Source: Ziziphus jujuba (Eukaryota > Streptophyta > Magnoliopsida > Rosales > Rhamnaceae). From it: a DNA stretch of 64,000 nt. A model generated the notes under the pieces. That model did no database searches. It was given only the letters and a program-made list of their open reading frames with translations, and was not told the origin of the DNA. Positions 1 to 12,492 of the stretch are shown here, in pieces (positions within the stretch are counted from its first letter, which is position 1; every line of letters begins with the position of its first letter). Where the stretch lies: positions 29,370,001-29,434,000 of the forward strand of contig NC_083388.1 in assembly GCF_031755915.1 (NCBI RefSeq). The letters are read 5' to 3'. Position numbers and translations under genes: made by a program.

Positions 1-3000
1 CTTCTATCTGTTGTGGGTCGAGGACTCCTTCTCCTTCCTCTTCTTTAAATTTTGATTCGTATTGTTCATAGAGAAATCTCTGATCAACGATAGAACAAGA
101 TCCATTTTGCATCATATGTAAGGGATTCCTTGGTTTGGGTCAAAGGAGCAATGTCACTCGATCATTATCAAACTGGGTGCAATCTTTGTCTGTCTATGAG
201 GATCCCACCAGAGCACCTTCTACTTCTAATAGGCCATGAACTAGATCAGAATCATTCTCAAAGAGTCCATAAGAAGTGATCCCATTTTTTTCATCGAGTC
301 CGGGTATAGACCAAAGGTCTTGAGCGACCGATCTAGAAGAACAACTCAAAATATATAGTATTTTCGTGCTCGTTCCAAGTTCAAAGTACCGCTTGTACAA
401 ATAAGAATCCCCTTCGTTACCTGATTTCTTCTTCATATAGATAGATATAGGATTTGTGGAGCAAGTACTTAGAAGTACATTTTGTGCAACAGCCCATCCT
501 ATATGATAGAAAAAGATCCCATGATCCTGAACCGATCTTACGTGGGATCATAAATCCCAAGTGTGTCTATGAAGAGCATATCTAATTATATCAGTGTATA
601 TAATTGATTTCTTCTATGTAACACTAATCGATAGGGCTTCATTTGTAAGTGCTACAAGATCTCGTACATTGGAACCCATGGTTATGGACCCGAATCCATT
701 AGTATGGAACATTTTCTTTTCCAAGTGAAATCCCCTAGTGTATGAAAAAGTGAAAAAGTGCTTTCGTTGTTGTGGAATAAGAAGTCTTCGTATCTTAATG
801 CATGTATTTAATTTATTTGGAGCTATTAGAGCAGGATCCACTTTTTAGGGAATATGAGTCGAAGCAATAATAAGAATATTTCTAGTGGAACATGTTTCAC
901 AATCCCTGGAGAGATAGTTCACTAATAGACTGAGGGATAAGTAATTTGACTCATTCACATCCAGATCATGAATGTTTGGAATCCATATTATGCAAGGAGA
1001 CATGGCTTTTGCTAATACAAATTGAAGGGTGATATAAAATCGGTCTATTTCTAGCATCATATCCATAGTTGGCGCATTCATCATGGTGAGAAGCTTCAGC
1101 TCCTTATCAAGGTCATGATCGATGTCATCACTATCATTAATATCGTCACTATCATCAATATCATCACTATCATCAATAAGAAAACCATTTTTATCCAGAA
1201 ACTTGTTTAGAAATACTATAACGAAAGGAACATAGGAGTTGTCACTAGGTATTTGACCAAATAGAATCATCCAGTTCCTATAGAACCTTAAAATAACCCT
1301 CGAGATGGATAGGGCTAAGTGGAGCGAAAAAGGTTTTCCATGAGATGGGAAATGAAAACTATTAGCCCCATAGGAGGTTTATGAATAAGTTATTGTCTGA
1401 TAATGAGCAAGGAATATCCGTCAATCTGCTAAATAGGATGTATTGAACTCATAACTCATTAGATACTTTTTATGAATGTCAACTAAGTATCGTAAGTAAA
1501 TTGCTCCTAGTTGGTCAATCATTTGATAACCAGAGTCATTCTTTGATAAGTGATCACTATGAGTCAGATTCAATAGAATTTGATCAATCTTTTTTTCTAT
1601 AATTAAAGTGGAGAACTAAACCAATAATTCTCTTTCTTTATCATAAATCGAATCACTGTTCACACAGGATTCTATTTTATCATCAATCCAATCACCATTC
1701 AATGAATAGATCTCTTTACTTGTATTACTTAGATGTATCGTATTTCTCAAAAAAGCGATTCGATTGATAGCATTTTTGTATGATACTTATGAAATCAATG
1801 ACACCGACGAGATTGATATACAAATATTTATTTTTAGAACATATTAATTTAACCTCATAAGCGGGACCTCAACCTCATAGCATGTTGCCAGCAAAAGCAA
1901 AACACCATATTTCTTCTAAAGAATCTCCTAATTATTCCAGAGCAACTAGAAATAGATTCTTTAACCAGATAGAATTCAGTTCAGATGTAGGATACCTTTC
2001 CAGAAGTTTTCGTAACTCAATCATGTATGATGGAATTGTCAAAGATTTAACCCTTTCCAACTCTGTCTGTAACTCACTATAGGCTCACAAAACAAAGAGA
2101 AGGTGTGTTCGAACGAGATATCCAGCAACAAGAAAAAGGAAAAGGATTGAATAGAGGAACTCCTGAACATTTAGCGATCTTAAATGTGTCAATATCAATG
2201 GTGACTCATTATTTCAATGAATCATTTTTTTGGACAGAAGAAGATTATGTAAATACTCACTCGAAATCTCACTTATCAGATTCCATTATGGAAGACACAG
2301 TTTTTTCTGAAGAATTCACCATGATATGTCTAATCCATGCATAATCTCATGAAAAATGGATATAAATTTTTGGCTGCTACTTAGTATCGGCAATAGGTCT
2401 GAAAAAAGTGTCAAAAAATATCAAATTTAGATATTTGTATCCTATCAAAGTAAGGAACCATGGTATATATGTTTGGAATATATTCCATTTTGAGAGAGTT
2501 GAAAAAGCACTATCTCGTTGAAAGGTTCTATAATCCACCCGTTCTCAAGGCATTTCTTTAGACAAAGACCCCATTTTTTCCTCTTTTCGGATGGTAAATA
2601 TTTCTTAGAACATGGAGTGTGAATCAAACCCATGTTTAAATTGAAATTGAGATACTGATGCAAGTTTCTCCCTTCTGAGTCAGACAGATTCATATTTAAA
2701 AAAGGTTCAGGAAAAGTTCTTTCAAAATTGACTATTTATCCCTCTGTTATAAGTGTTCCAGAAATGTCTGCGATCGATAAATAGTCTACGAACGAATGGA
2801 TCGGATCGAATTAGAAAATGGAAAGATTTGTACAAGTTATACTTTTCATCACCATTTTCTAGAAAATTGTTAGGTATGAATAAGTTAGACACCTGTAACT
2901 CGATTGGTGAAATAGTATCTCTCTCCAAAAAAAACATTTTTTTACTGCCACGCAAAGAAAACATATTGTTGCGAATGAACAAGATATTGAGGAATTGTCC

Positions 3001-5480
3001 ATACGTAAATTCATAATTATTGATAGAGGCCTTTTCCATAAAAAAAAAAAAAAAAGGGAATCCTTTGTTACAATAGAAGAAGAAGTGATGTGGATTATTC
3101 AAGAATCGAAGTCGATTTGCTTTATAAAAGGAAGATGTCAATGAATTTCTATGAAATGGTTTCACGGGATTCAGACAATTGTCTTGATTGTGGGATATCA
3201 TTGAGAAATAGGAGTACGTGTTATCAAAAGATTCATTGCAATTATTTCTAGTATGGAATGAGTCAATCATCCACTTTGGTATCTTATATTCCTCCATTGA
3301 TTAAGAATTTCACTTTTTGGGAAGTATCATGATCATCTAATAAGAACGGTTTCCATTTTTTCAAACGAACGATTTGAAGATCTATTGATTTTAACAACTA
3401 AGTGCAGAGTTGATCATTCGGACATTTCAATTCATGGAGGTAGATCTCAGACCTATGAATAGGGATATTCCTGAAACTCACAAAGAAAAAGGGAAGTGAG
3501 TTAGACAAAAAGAGAAGAAACTTGGACAAAACAAAAGGAAGTGACTTAGACAAATCTTTTTTTTTTTTCGATAACCTTAAACCAATCAATCGAATATTGA
3601 TTAATACGTAATCGATCAAACACTACTTGAAAATGAAAATGGCTTTTCTGCTCAGAAATGAAATGTTCCAAATGTTCCTGTAAATTTTTGCTCCCATTGG
3701 ACCATTGTATCTATATGCATTAGGATCCCAATTCATGGATCTCTCGGCTCGAGAAATAAAAATAAGAGAATCGAACCATTTCTTCTTACTCTTTTTCAAA
3801 TTTGATAAATGTTGGTTAATTGTTTATCTCATTATAGTTCTATGATTTAGAGTATCATTTCCTATTTGATCCCTTTAAATTCCATATTCGAAGTAGCAAT
3901 TAGATCTGTTCATTAAAAAGAATCGATTCAATACATTTCTCAATACATTTCTTATGTACCCATAGGTGCTATATTGGATTTGAATCAGATTTCAGATCAA
4001 TCTATATTGATTGACTGCCTCCATTATGTTGTTGCTATCAAATACCATTATTTTTGGTTTTGTATCTTCTAAATCATTCCCGTATGAGGTCTGGACACAT
4101 TTGTTTCTAATCCTTCGATAAAAAGATTCATTTTCTTCATAAAAAATAGGAGGTAGAACCATAAATATTTATTTTTTGATTCATCCCTGGAGTTGAATAC
4201 CTCATTCAAGAATAGTTTTTGGTCCAATCTGTAGGAATCAATAGAAAAGGTAAATCCCTTATGATACACCAGATCCAGCTCGGTTATTGATAGAGTGAAT
4301 AGATCTGCCATTTCTTGAACTTCTAATTCAAAATCGTGGTGTAACGTGTATCCCCCTGTCTGGTCATGGAATAGATGAAATAAATCAAAAATGAATTTTT
4401 GTTTAAGAATGAAATCTTATTGGAACTATCCAGTTCATCCTTTGGAACCATATCACATCCCGAATTTGATGAAATAGGATGAATTGAGATGGTATTTTGT
4501 AAATACATAATTATCTTGAATATATTAACTATTTCTTTTTTTTTTTATCGCCTAGAAAGGACAAAAGAAGTATTTAGTTCTTTCTTCAACCATTTTTGAT
4601 CTTTAGTGGACCTCTCAGTAGGATTCAAACCCAGATGAAGTTCTAAACATCTATCAAAGAAAAAAGAACGAATGGATGTCGTAGGATTCCCAAGAAATTC
4701 TTTAATTTCTTCTGAAAGCAGATGATTATTCATCTGCTTCTCATGTTCCATGAATATCTGGGACATTGAGGAATATCCAAAAAGGCATTTAGGGAATCAG
4801 TCTGATTCTATCTCTGTTCATTCTGTTTGAAGAAAGGAAGGATCCCAAAGAATTGATCTTTATTTTAATTGTTGAATCTCTCTTTGATTGATCAATGTGT
4901 GATATTCTAAATCCTCATTACTAATGGAATCGAAATGATCTTTGGATCGATCTTCTTATCGAATATTTGATGATACATTCCGTACCTTGCTAAAAAACCG
5001 ATCCTTGTTTACCAACCACACATTGTCTAACCAAATCCAATTCTCTCTTGATATGTACCCTAAAGAAAAGATCTTGGCGGAATTGCCACATATGAAATTG
5101 AGCACAGTTTTGCAAAGATATAGCCCACTTATTTCTCAAGAAGAGATGGGAAACATGCTCAATATCATTTGACTAAATAGTTGACCCAGCTCCTTGTTGT
5201 TTGAAGAAACCATCCGCTTCAATTGGTATTTTTTTCACGGAAAGCAAGCATGAGATAAAAAATACAGTATTTCACTAAATTTAGAATAGCTGTCCTGAAT
5301 TCAAGTTGATTATGTTTCGCCTCTTCCTTAAAGAAAGACGATCAAACAATTCCCAATCATGGTCCTTGCGGGTTAGCTCATCCAAAGAATATACAAAAAG
5401 AAATGGATATTTTGTATATTTCTCTTTGAATAAGATCTCAATTCCAGCAACAGTTTCAATAGATATCTTACAATTTGTGG
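1..5480 (-). pseudogene. ycf2: ycf2 plastid-derived pseudogene (NUPT), partial
   Basis: In plastids Ycf2 is a very large AAA-type ATPase-like protein linked to the inner-envelope import motor. Reading leftward from about 5480, minus-strand frames follow Ycf2 from roughly residue 200 to near the C-terminus: [12 protein letters not shown] near 5470, NLNSGQLF near 5285, [19 protein letters not shown] (4311-4255), [13 protein letters not shown] near 3280, [18 protein letters not shown] (2693-2640), [16 protein letters not shown] near 1225, [19 protein letters not shown] (841-785) and [15 protein letters not shown] (436-390). The copy is split into at least ten pieces by stops and frameshifts. The Walker A region near 1290 reads GSIGTG followed by TGA where an Arg codon is expected. 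The gene runs off the left edge of the window, and its N-terminus is replaced by clpP sequence at about 5480. It is a dead nuclear copy. Confidence 0.95.
1125..1178. repeat. 18-bp tandem repeat within ycf2 copy
   Basis: Three adjacent 18-bp units (1125-1142, 1143-1160, 1161-1178) of the form TCATCACTATCATCAATA encode repeated Ser-Asp-Asp-Ile-Asp-Asp on the minus strand. They lie just downstream of the Walker A region. An acidic repeat at this place is a known length-variable part of plastid ycf2, so it was probably inherited from the plastid source. Confidence 0.85.
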
Positions 5481-5482
5481 TA

Positions 5483-6009
5483 CTATGCAATTTGTACGAC
5501 TAGATATACAGACAGTATGCATGGGATTAGCCACTTTAATAACATCTTTTATTCTGGTCGGAGGAGAAATTACCAAACATCTAGCATTCCCTCATGCTTG
5601 GCACCAATGAGTTTTTTATTGGACTTGAGAGAAAAAAATGACGACTATGCATTCGTGCTATAGGAAATATGAATATTAAGTAATAATAGTATGGCACTTC
5701 GAATTTGGTATAAAAAGAAATTTTTTTCAAAATACCTACATTATGTATCGAAAGAGAAAGAGTAGTATGAGATAAAGATAGGGTATTTCCAATTTAATCT
5801 TATCCATCAGGAGATCTATTTCGACATCACAAACTTTTTTGTTTTCACACCGAAGATAACAATATTTATGTTATCAAAGTATACGAAAAATAAAAATAAA
5901 AAAAACATAAATAAGTAAAAAAAAAAATCTTATTTATTTGTATCGAAAAAAAAAGAAGAAACTTTGGGATTGCTAAATAACAAACGAAATAATAAAGCAA
6001 TGGAGCCAT
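5483..6009 (+). pseudogene. clpP: clpP exon 2 end plus intron 2, plastid-derived fragment
   Basis: ClpP is the plastid ATP-dependent protease catalytic subunit. From the ATG-equivalent at 5485 the plus strand reads [16 protein letters not shown], then [19 protein letters not shown] to about 5598, which is the end of ClpP exon 2. The rest to 6009 is AT-rich and looks like clpP intron 2; no exon 3 was found. Compared with ordinary ClpP, the changes I see (Pro to Leu, Val to Ile, Ala to Thr, Ser to Leu, Met to Ile, Arg to His) mostly fit C-to-T or G-to-A transitions. The fragment is fused head-on to ycf2 at about 5480, although the two genes are far apart in plastid genomes. Its last five bases, GCCAT, are the left target duplication of element E1. 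Confidence 0.88.
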
Positions 6010-7143
6010 TGATGTGATTTCGCCCGAGCTCGTTAACCGATAACCCGCTGGGGTGCTGACCCGACACGGATGAAGACTAGGCCAATCACAAGAGCTCAAA
6101 TTAAGAGATTTGAGGAAAACCTGGGAGCATTTATAGAGGGGGTAAACAATCTCAACAGAGCTTGTCTATACTTGAAGATACAAAGCCTACTCTAAGCATC
6201 CAAGTGCTGGAAGCCGATACGGACCCGGGTAGTAGTTTTGGTGCAAATATGGACAACGGGCAGCATGAAATGGTTCCAAATCTTTATGGATTCAATACAT
6301 ATGTCTAAGAGGATATGGAATCAAGTCAAGGCAGCTTCAAATGCATTCAAAAAGGGGTTGTACGGATAGCTTCAAATTTGGCCTGTTTTTTACTGTATTT
6401 TGTGCTGGCTTTACTGTATTTTGCTGAGTTGGCTTTTTCTTCCTCTTCCAATCATGGGCAACGTGTGGGACTTCATATTCATCTTATTTTTGCATCCTAA
6501 AAAGCATAATGAAGCTGATTTGGAGATCAATTTGGCCAAAGATTGGTCAAAGTCAACTTAGTCAAAAAGCTAGTATTATAGTTTCCTAATTTGATTCTAC
6601 TTTTTGTTTTAGGAAATTACCATTACTTTTTAGTTTTTATTTATTTATTTTTCTGGAACAATAAGTTTAGGAAAGTTATTATTTTATTATTTTCATTGTA
6701 AATTAATTAATTCCTAATTCAAAATAAAGGAATTAATTAATCCAAATTAGATTAGGAAAGGAGTGAGAATTTCGGCCACCATAGGAAACTACTTTGTATG
6801 GCCGGTTTTCCCTTTGTTTTTAGGGTTTTATTTCATGGATTTGTAGCCTATTTAAATGCTTATTTTTCAATAAGAAGGACGATGGAATTTTATACAAAAA
6901 ATTAATTATGAGAGTGAATTCTCTTTGTTCTCTTTGAACACCTAAAACATCATTAGTGAATGAGTGTTTTAGTTTGACTTATCAATAGGATATCCATCCC
7001 TTATTATGGCGTCTAAATTGTACCAAGGTTTCTAACCATAGGATGGTTAGGGGTTGAGGTCCATTCCATTAGAACTTGAACTTAATTAAGATCCGGGTTA
7101 ATATAATACGGGCTTAGGAGCAGGTCGTCCTAGGTTCGTATCA
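6010..7143 (+). repeat. 5' LTR of E1
   Basis: It is 1134 bp, starts TGATGTGATT, ends CGTATCA, and is followed two bases later by the primer-binding site. It matches 22839-23973 along its length. The first ~190 bp are also the C-terminal coding part of the family's pol frame, ending at a TAA near 6195. It contains a 12-bp inverted repeat, TTAATTAATTCC (6703-6714) and GGAATTAATTAA (6729-6740), found in all five gypsy elements of the window. Confidence 0.93.
6849..6857 (+). promoter_or_regulatory. Putative TATA box in E1 5' LTR
   Basis: TATTTAAAT lies within the LTR about 290 bp before its end. The flanking segment, CCTATTTAAA then GCTTATTTTTCAATAAG, recurs at the same place in the LTRs of B, C and D. 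This fits a Pol II core promoter with the R region just downstream. The assignment is inferred from motif and conservation. Confidence 0.55.
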
Positions 7144-7145
7144 TT

Positions 7146-7158
7146 TGGTATCAGAGCC
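7146..7158 (+). other. E1 primer-binding site (initiator tRNA-Met)
   Basis: TGGTATCAGAGCC is complementary to the 3' end of plant initiator tRNA-Met and lies two bases after the 5' LTR, the usual place for minus-strand priming. Confidence 0.9.
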
Positions 7159-8247
7159 AAATTTTGTTCAGGTTTGATCTATCTTTATTTGCTTCATTTA
7201 TTTTTGTGTTATTCTGCAATTTTAGCATTAGGTTAAGGTTTCTTCTATCATCATACACGTTCTGCATCTTAAAAATAAAAATAAATAATTCATTTCTAGT
7301 TGAATTAGGATTTCCTAGTTTTATCGTATTATTGTTTCCTAATTTATTGGTTGTTTTTCATCATTGTTCTTGTTAATTTTGGTTTTTGTTGATTTTTCTT
7401 TGCTGTTTTAGTCTTAAATCTTTGCATTCATCTATTCACAAAAAAAAAAAAAAAAAAAAAAACTGCACATTTGTGTTTATTTGGAGGTCACGGGTTTGGT
7501 GAATTTTTGGAGTTGGAATTGCAAATTTGTTGTTTATTTTTGCTACTGCAGTTGTGTTTGATATTCAACGAGTGAAAAAAAAAAAGAAGAAAGCCGAATA
7601 GAAAAAAATATATATATATCGGTTTGTTGAAAAATGGTGTTGAAGTTTGTTGCTGGAAATTTCTTGTAACTGCTGCTTTGTTGATTCTTTATTCGATATT
7701 TGGAGTTTCTGGAGAGTTATTTTTGCTGCTGGATATTTGAGTTTAAGTGCTAAATTATTTGGATTAAAATTAGTTAAAGGATTTGATACAAAACTTGAAT
7801 TACAAGAACAACAACCAACACTTTTCTATATTTTTGTTCTCTTTGATTCTTGTTCGTATTTGAATTTCTTTATATAGAACTCATAATATATTACCATCTG
7901 GTCCAGTTCTTAAAAATTCCAAAGTTTTCTCATTAATTTTCTTTATCTTGTCTAGAAAAACCGAAAATAGGTATTTTCATTCTGTTCGGTATTTGTTTAT
8001 TTTTGCTTACTGTTTTGTTGATAAGTTTAATTAAAACATACTAGTGATCTAATTGCTGTTTTGTGGGTGTTTTAATTAGAACTTTGAGATAATTCATTGA
8101 GTGGAAAAAGGCAAGAGTATGTGAGATTAAAAGAGGGTAAAAGCCGAAACTAGTGTGCAAACACGAGTTCGAGACCTTGTTTGAGTGAAACACGTGAGGG
8201 AGTGAATATTGTGAGGATTTATTTTATTTTTGTAGTATTTTACTAAC
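7159..8247 (+). other. E1 untranslated leader
   Basis: This roughly 1.1-kb T-rich leader carries long homopolymers (a poly-A run near 7440-7462) and no convincing coding frame. The equivalent leader is present in B (minus, 37159-38319) and D (53628-54755) with scattered indels, so the long leader is a family trait. Short frames here are not supported as genes. Confidence 0.75.
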
Positions 8248-9868
8248 ATGGCAGATTCTAGAATGAGAAGAGGAGACACACCACTGAGAATTAATGAAGA
8301 GGAGTTCGTAGGATTTCATGGTGATCCACGAGCTACCGGGAGTGATGAGTAAACGGATTTGAAAGCTGTTTTGGAACAATTACAGAGGGTGAGTGCTCAA
8401 GTTGAGTGCATGAATCAAAGGATGGGAAGGCTAGAAGTTTCCCAAGGAATTCCAAACACAAGAAATAGGCAAGAATTCCATGAAGGTCGAGGTTGAGGAC
8501 GAGGAGGCCATGAAAGACCAAGAGAGGAATTTGAGGAGGAGAATTTCGGTGGAGACTTTGAGGAAGGCATGGACGAAACTTCTGCTGTCCAAGAGAAAGC
8601 TGGCCATGGAAGGTATAGGAGGGAAGAAACAGATGATAATCTTAGCAATATCAAGTTCAACATCCCACCATTCATGGGAAAAAGTGATGCCAAGGCATAT
8701 TTGGAGTGGAAAGAAAAGATGGAGATGATATTCGACTGCCATAATTATTCAGAGGGTAAGAAGGTGAAGTTGGCAGCAATGGAGTTTGGCCATTATCCAC
8801 TCCAATGGTGGACAAATGAGCAAGGCATACGAAGGAGAGTTGGTGATGATTTGATCACAACATGGCGACAAATGAAAGGAGCCATGAGAAAGCGGTTTAT
8901 GCCATCACATTACCATAGGTTGCTGCATCAAAGGCTTCAATCTTTGTCTCAAGGAAGTAGGTCCGTGGAGGATTATTACAAAGAGATGGAGATGCTCATG
9001 ATGAGGCTGAATATGAATGAGGATAGGGAGGCAACAATGGCGAGATTTCTTGGTGGTTTGAACCGTGACATTGCCAACCAGCTTGAATTGCAACAATACT
9101 TGGAGTTGGAGGAGATGTTGCATGTTGCCATTAAGCTTGAGCACCAATTCAAGAGGAGGGGAGTAGGATCACGGCTTGGAGGTGTTTCCAGCAGTGGGAG
9201 ATTCAATTCAAGTGGCTGGAGAAACAATTCAACTAGTGAAATCAAACCAAAGCCGAAGGTGGGGGAAGAAAGCTCCAATCGGCCAAAGAAGGAGCATAAA
9301 ACTGAATCTATCTAAGTCTATAAAAATGAGGTAAAATCTGATCCTAAACCTCAAAAATCCAAAGAAATAATTTGTTTTAAGTGCCAAGGAAGAGGACACA
9401 TAGCCAGCCAATGCCCAAATAGAAGAATCATGGTATTAAAGGGTGATGGTGAGCTGGAATCTGCAAGTGAAGAAAGTGAAGTTGAAACCGAGCAAGAGGA
9501 GGATTGCAATGAAGATGAAGCCGAACCTGTAGATACATCTAATGCTGAGTTGAGCTTGGTTTCAAGGACATTACTTGCTGTCTACAAAGATGAAGAGTAG
9601 ATACAAAGGGAAAACATCTTCCACACTCGCTGCGAAATACAAGGTAAAATTTGCAGCATGATTATAGATAGTGGGAGTTGTACCAATGTGATAAGTAATC
9701 TTGTAGTTGATAAATTAGGCTTGAAAACAATTGAACATCCAGAGCCCTATAGGTTACAATGGTTAAATGATAGTGGTGAGATGAGGGTAAATAAGCAAGC
9801 CAAAGTTAAATTTAATAGAGGTGAGTATGAGGATGTTGTCTTGTGTGACATTGTACCAATGCATGCTA
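8248..9868 (+). pseudogene. E1 gag-protease region, in one frame with four stops
   Basis: From ATG 8248 (MADSRMRRGDTPLRINEEE) one frame encodes Gag and then protease. It is broken by TAA at 8350, a TGA near 8495 where GRG is expected, TAA at 9313 and TAG at 9598, with no frameshift. The retrotransposon gag core lies at 8640-9160 (WRQMKGAMRKRFMPSHYHR and GLNRDIANQLELQQY). A CCHC zinc knuckle, CFKCQGRGHIASQC, is near 9372-9415, followed by an acidic linker. The aspartic protease begins near 9640 with MIIDSGSCTNVIS. The frame is interrupted at 9868 by copia E2 and resumes at 15797. Confidence 0.9.
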
Positions 9869-10866
9869 TGATGGAATTTGGTGTAGGTTTATGTTGTTGT
9901 ACCCTAGAGCACAATCATTCAAGGTGTTAGTCAAGAATGATTGTTGTTGGTTCTTGGTTATTGGTTCTTGATTTTGTTTTTTTTTTTTCATTTTTTTTGG
10001 GTTTATTTGGGTTTTGTTTCTGGTTTTAATGGAGGTTTAGGATTCTTGAGAAGGTTGTTAGCTTTTGGGAAGAAGAAGAAACCAAAATGTAGTAGATGAG
10101 AGAAAGAAAGCCAAAAATGTTGTTTTTCAAAATTTATTTTTGAATATTTTCTTTCTCAACGTTTTTCATTACAATTTTCATACTTTTAAATACATCAAAA
10201 AGACAATAAGGCATGCTGCCATATTGAGCAATAAATACAAAAGCATTAAAAGTAACCAACCAAGCCAAACTACCTCAACTAACTCTAATCAATGTGCTGG
10301 GCATGCAAGAAACCTTCTTTAATGGGCAGTTCAGCTTGTCTAAGGCATTTGAATTTGAAAACTAGCTCCATTTGACTTGAAAATTGTAGGGAAGGCTTTT
10401 TGAATATTAAACTATGTTCTACAAAAAAACCAGATAAAACAAAGTCCATTTACCCATTCAAAAGTAATCAAACCCGAGGCAGTTTTGCCCAGTTTTCTGG
10501 GCAACAACACTGCACAAGGGTCAGATTGTTTTGGGCTTAAATCAGCCTTCCCAGCTCCAAATTGGGCCATTCGTTTTGATGCTGCTTCCTCTGCATATCT
10601 AGTTTATCATATCCAAAATTCAGGTCCAAATACCAAACCTACTTCAAACGGCATCCAAGGAAGTGGACTTATGTTGCTGGAAATACAATTCCAGCAACTA
10701 GATAATGAGCTTAGGGCATTACAAAAAGGATATTGTTCTTGAACATTACAAGATAAAATAAAATGCATAAACATAAACAATTTTTGGTCTTTGATGTTGC
10801 AAAACAAAGAGTGCAAGTGTAACCGAACTACCTTGCACATTGTGGCAAGATCACCACATTTCAACA
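9869..10866 (-). repeat. 3' LTR of E2 (complete)
   Basis: On the minus strand it starts TGTTGAAATGTGGTGATC and ends in CA next to the TGCTA duplication, 998 bp in all. The purine tract CCAAGGAGGAG abuts it at 10867-10877. It contains a perfect 10-bp inverted repeat, GTTGCTGGAA (10673-10682) and TTCCAGCAAC (10689-10698), with a 6-base loop. Confidence 0.9.
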
Positions 10867-12477
10867 CTCCTCCTTGGTGTTCTTGCTTGAAATATTTAGA
10901 AGCTTCCTCAAGGTCTCAAATCTTGCTTTTGGAAGTGGCTTGGTGAAGAAATCTGCAGGGTTATCTTCAGTCTTGATATATTCCAAGCTTACTTCTCCAT
11001 TTTCTTCAAACTCCCTCAAAGAGTGATACTTCACCGGTATGTGTTTTGTCCTTCCATGTTGAACGGGGTTCTTGGCTATTGATATGGCTGAAGTGTTGTC
11101 ACATTTGATGATGGTTGAACCCTCTTGAGGATAACCAAGGTCCTCCAATAATTTCCTAAGCCAAGTGCATTGATTTGCACATGAAGAGCAAGCAATGTAC
11201 TCAGCTTCGGCGGTGCTTTGAGCGGTTGTTGCTTGCTTCTTTGCATTCATGAGAATGGTCCACTACCAAGTGAGAAAAGATACCCCGAAGTGCTCTTCAT
11301 ATCATCCAAGCATCCAGCCCAATCACTATCCGAGTAGGCCATTAATCTCATCACATCTTGCCTATCATACCAAACTCCAAAGTCTTGTGTTCCTTTTAAG
11401 TATCTAAGAATGGTTTTGGGACCTACAAAATGGTTTTGGGATGGTGCTTGCATATATCTAGACAAAACACATGTGGCATGCATAATATCCGATCTTGATG
11501 AACATACATAGAGCAAACTACCTATCATGCTTCTATATAGGGTCGGGTTTACCTTTGGTGTGCCATCCTCCTTCTTGTATTTGTCTCCTTGGCTCATTGG
11601 TGTTGACATTGGCTTGCATTCATCAAGGTTGAACTTTTTCAAAAGATCTTTGATGTATTTCTCTTGAGATATGAAAATACCCCTAGAGCATTGCATCACT
11701 TCCACTCAAAGGAAGTAATTCATTTCACCAAGGCTTGACATGTCAAACTCCTTTTCAAGTTCATTTTTCAAAACTTCCACATTCTTTTCATTTTTCACCC
11801 GTGACCAACAAATCATCCACATAGAGTGAGATAACAATCATGCCTTCTTCATTCCTTATGTATAGTGTTGGCTCATTTGGACTCCTCCTAAAGCCTTGGT
11901 AGGTCAAGTAACCATCAATCTTGCCATACCAAGCCCTAGGTGCTTGCTTTAACCAGTAAAGTGCCTTGTGTAGATGGTAGACTTTATCCTCATGCCCTTG
12001 AACAATGAAGCCCTCGGGTTGCTTGATATAAACCTCCTCTTGAAGCACACCATTCAAAAAAGCCGACTTTACATCAAGGTGGTACACCTTCCATGACATT
12101 GAGGCCGAGATGGATAGGATGAGCCTTATGGTCTCCATTCTTTCCACCGGTGCAAACGTCTCTCCATAATCTACACCCGCTTGTTGTGCATAGCCTTTTG
12201 CCACAAGCCTTGCCTTATGCTTGCATATTGTTCCATCCGGGTTGAACTTGGTCCTAAAGATCCACTTTACACCAATTGGTTTCTTATTTTTAGGTTTAGA
12301 AACCAAAGACCAAGTTTCATTCTTTTCTATCATATCCATTTCGGTTTGCATGGCCTCCATCCACTCTTTCTTTTGCATAGCTTCTTGAGCATTGGTAGGA
12401 TCACTCAAGGCAACATTGCACCTTTCATATATTTCAAGCAATGGCCTTTCTCCTCTAACACCATGTCCAATCTCCAA
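10861..12477 (-). pseudogene. E2 reverse transcriptase and RNase H (copia)
   Basis: The copia-type RT runs from 12477 leftward: GVKWIFRTKFNPDG, KARLVAKGYAQ, FAPVERMETIRL, LDVKSAFLNG, APRAWYGKI, and the catalytic ISLYVDDLLVTG near 11800. The RNase H part (11250-10861) carries STAEAEYIACSS, CDNTSAISIAKNP and HIPVKYHSLREF. Frame shifts occur near 11785-11705 and near 11250, so no continuous enzyme is encoded. The terminal codons read EEC-stop, and the TGA stop at 10863-10861 lies inside the LTR. Confidence 0.9.
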
Positions 12478-12492
12478 TTCGGCTCCAATGGT

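Noticed and set aside
1882..2082. Plus-strand 66-codon frame in the ycf2 copy
   Set aside because: It is the reverse strand of Ycf2 codons (RKLLDRYP region) and not an independent gene.
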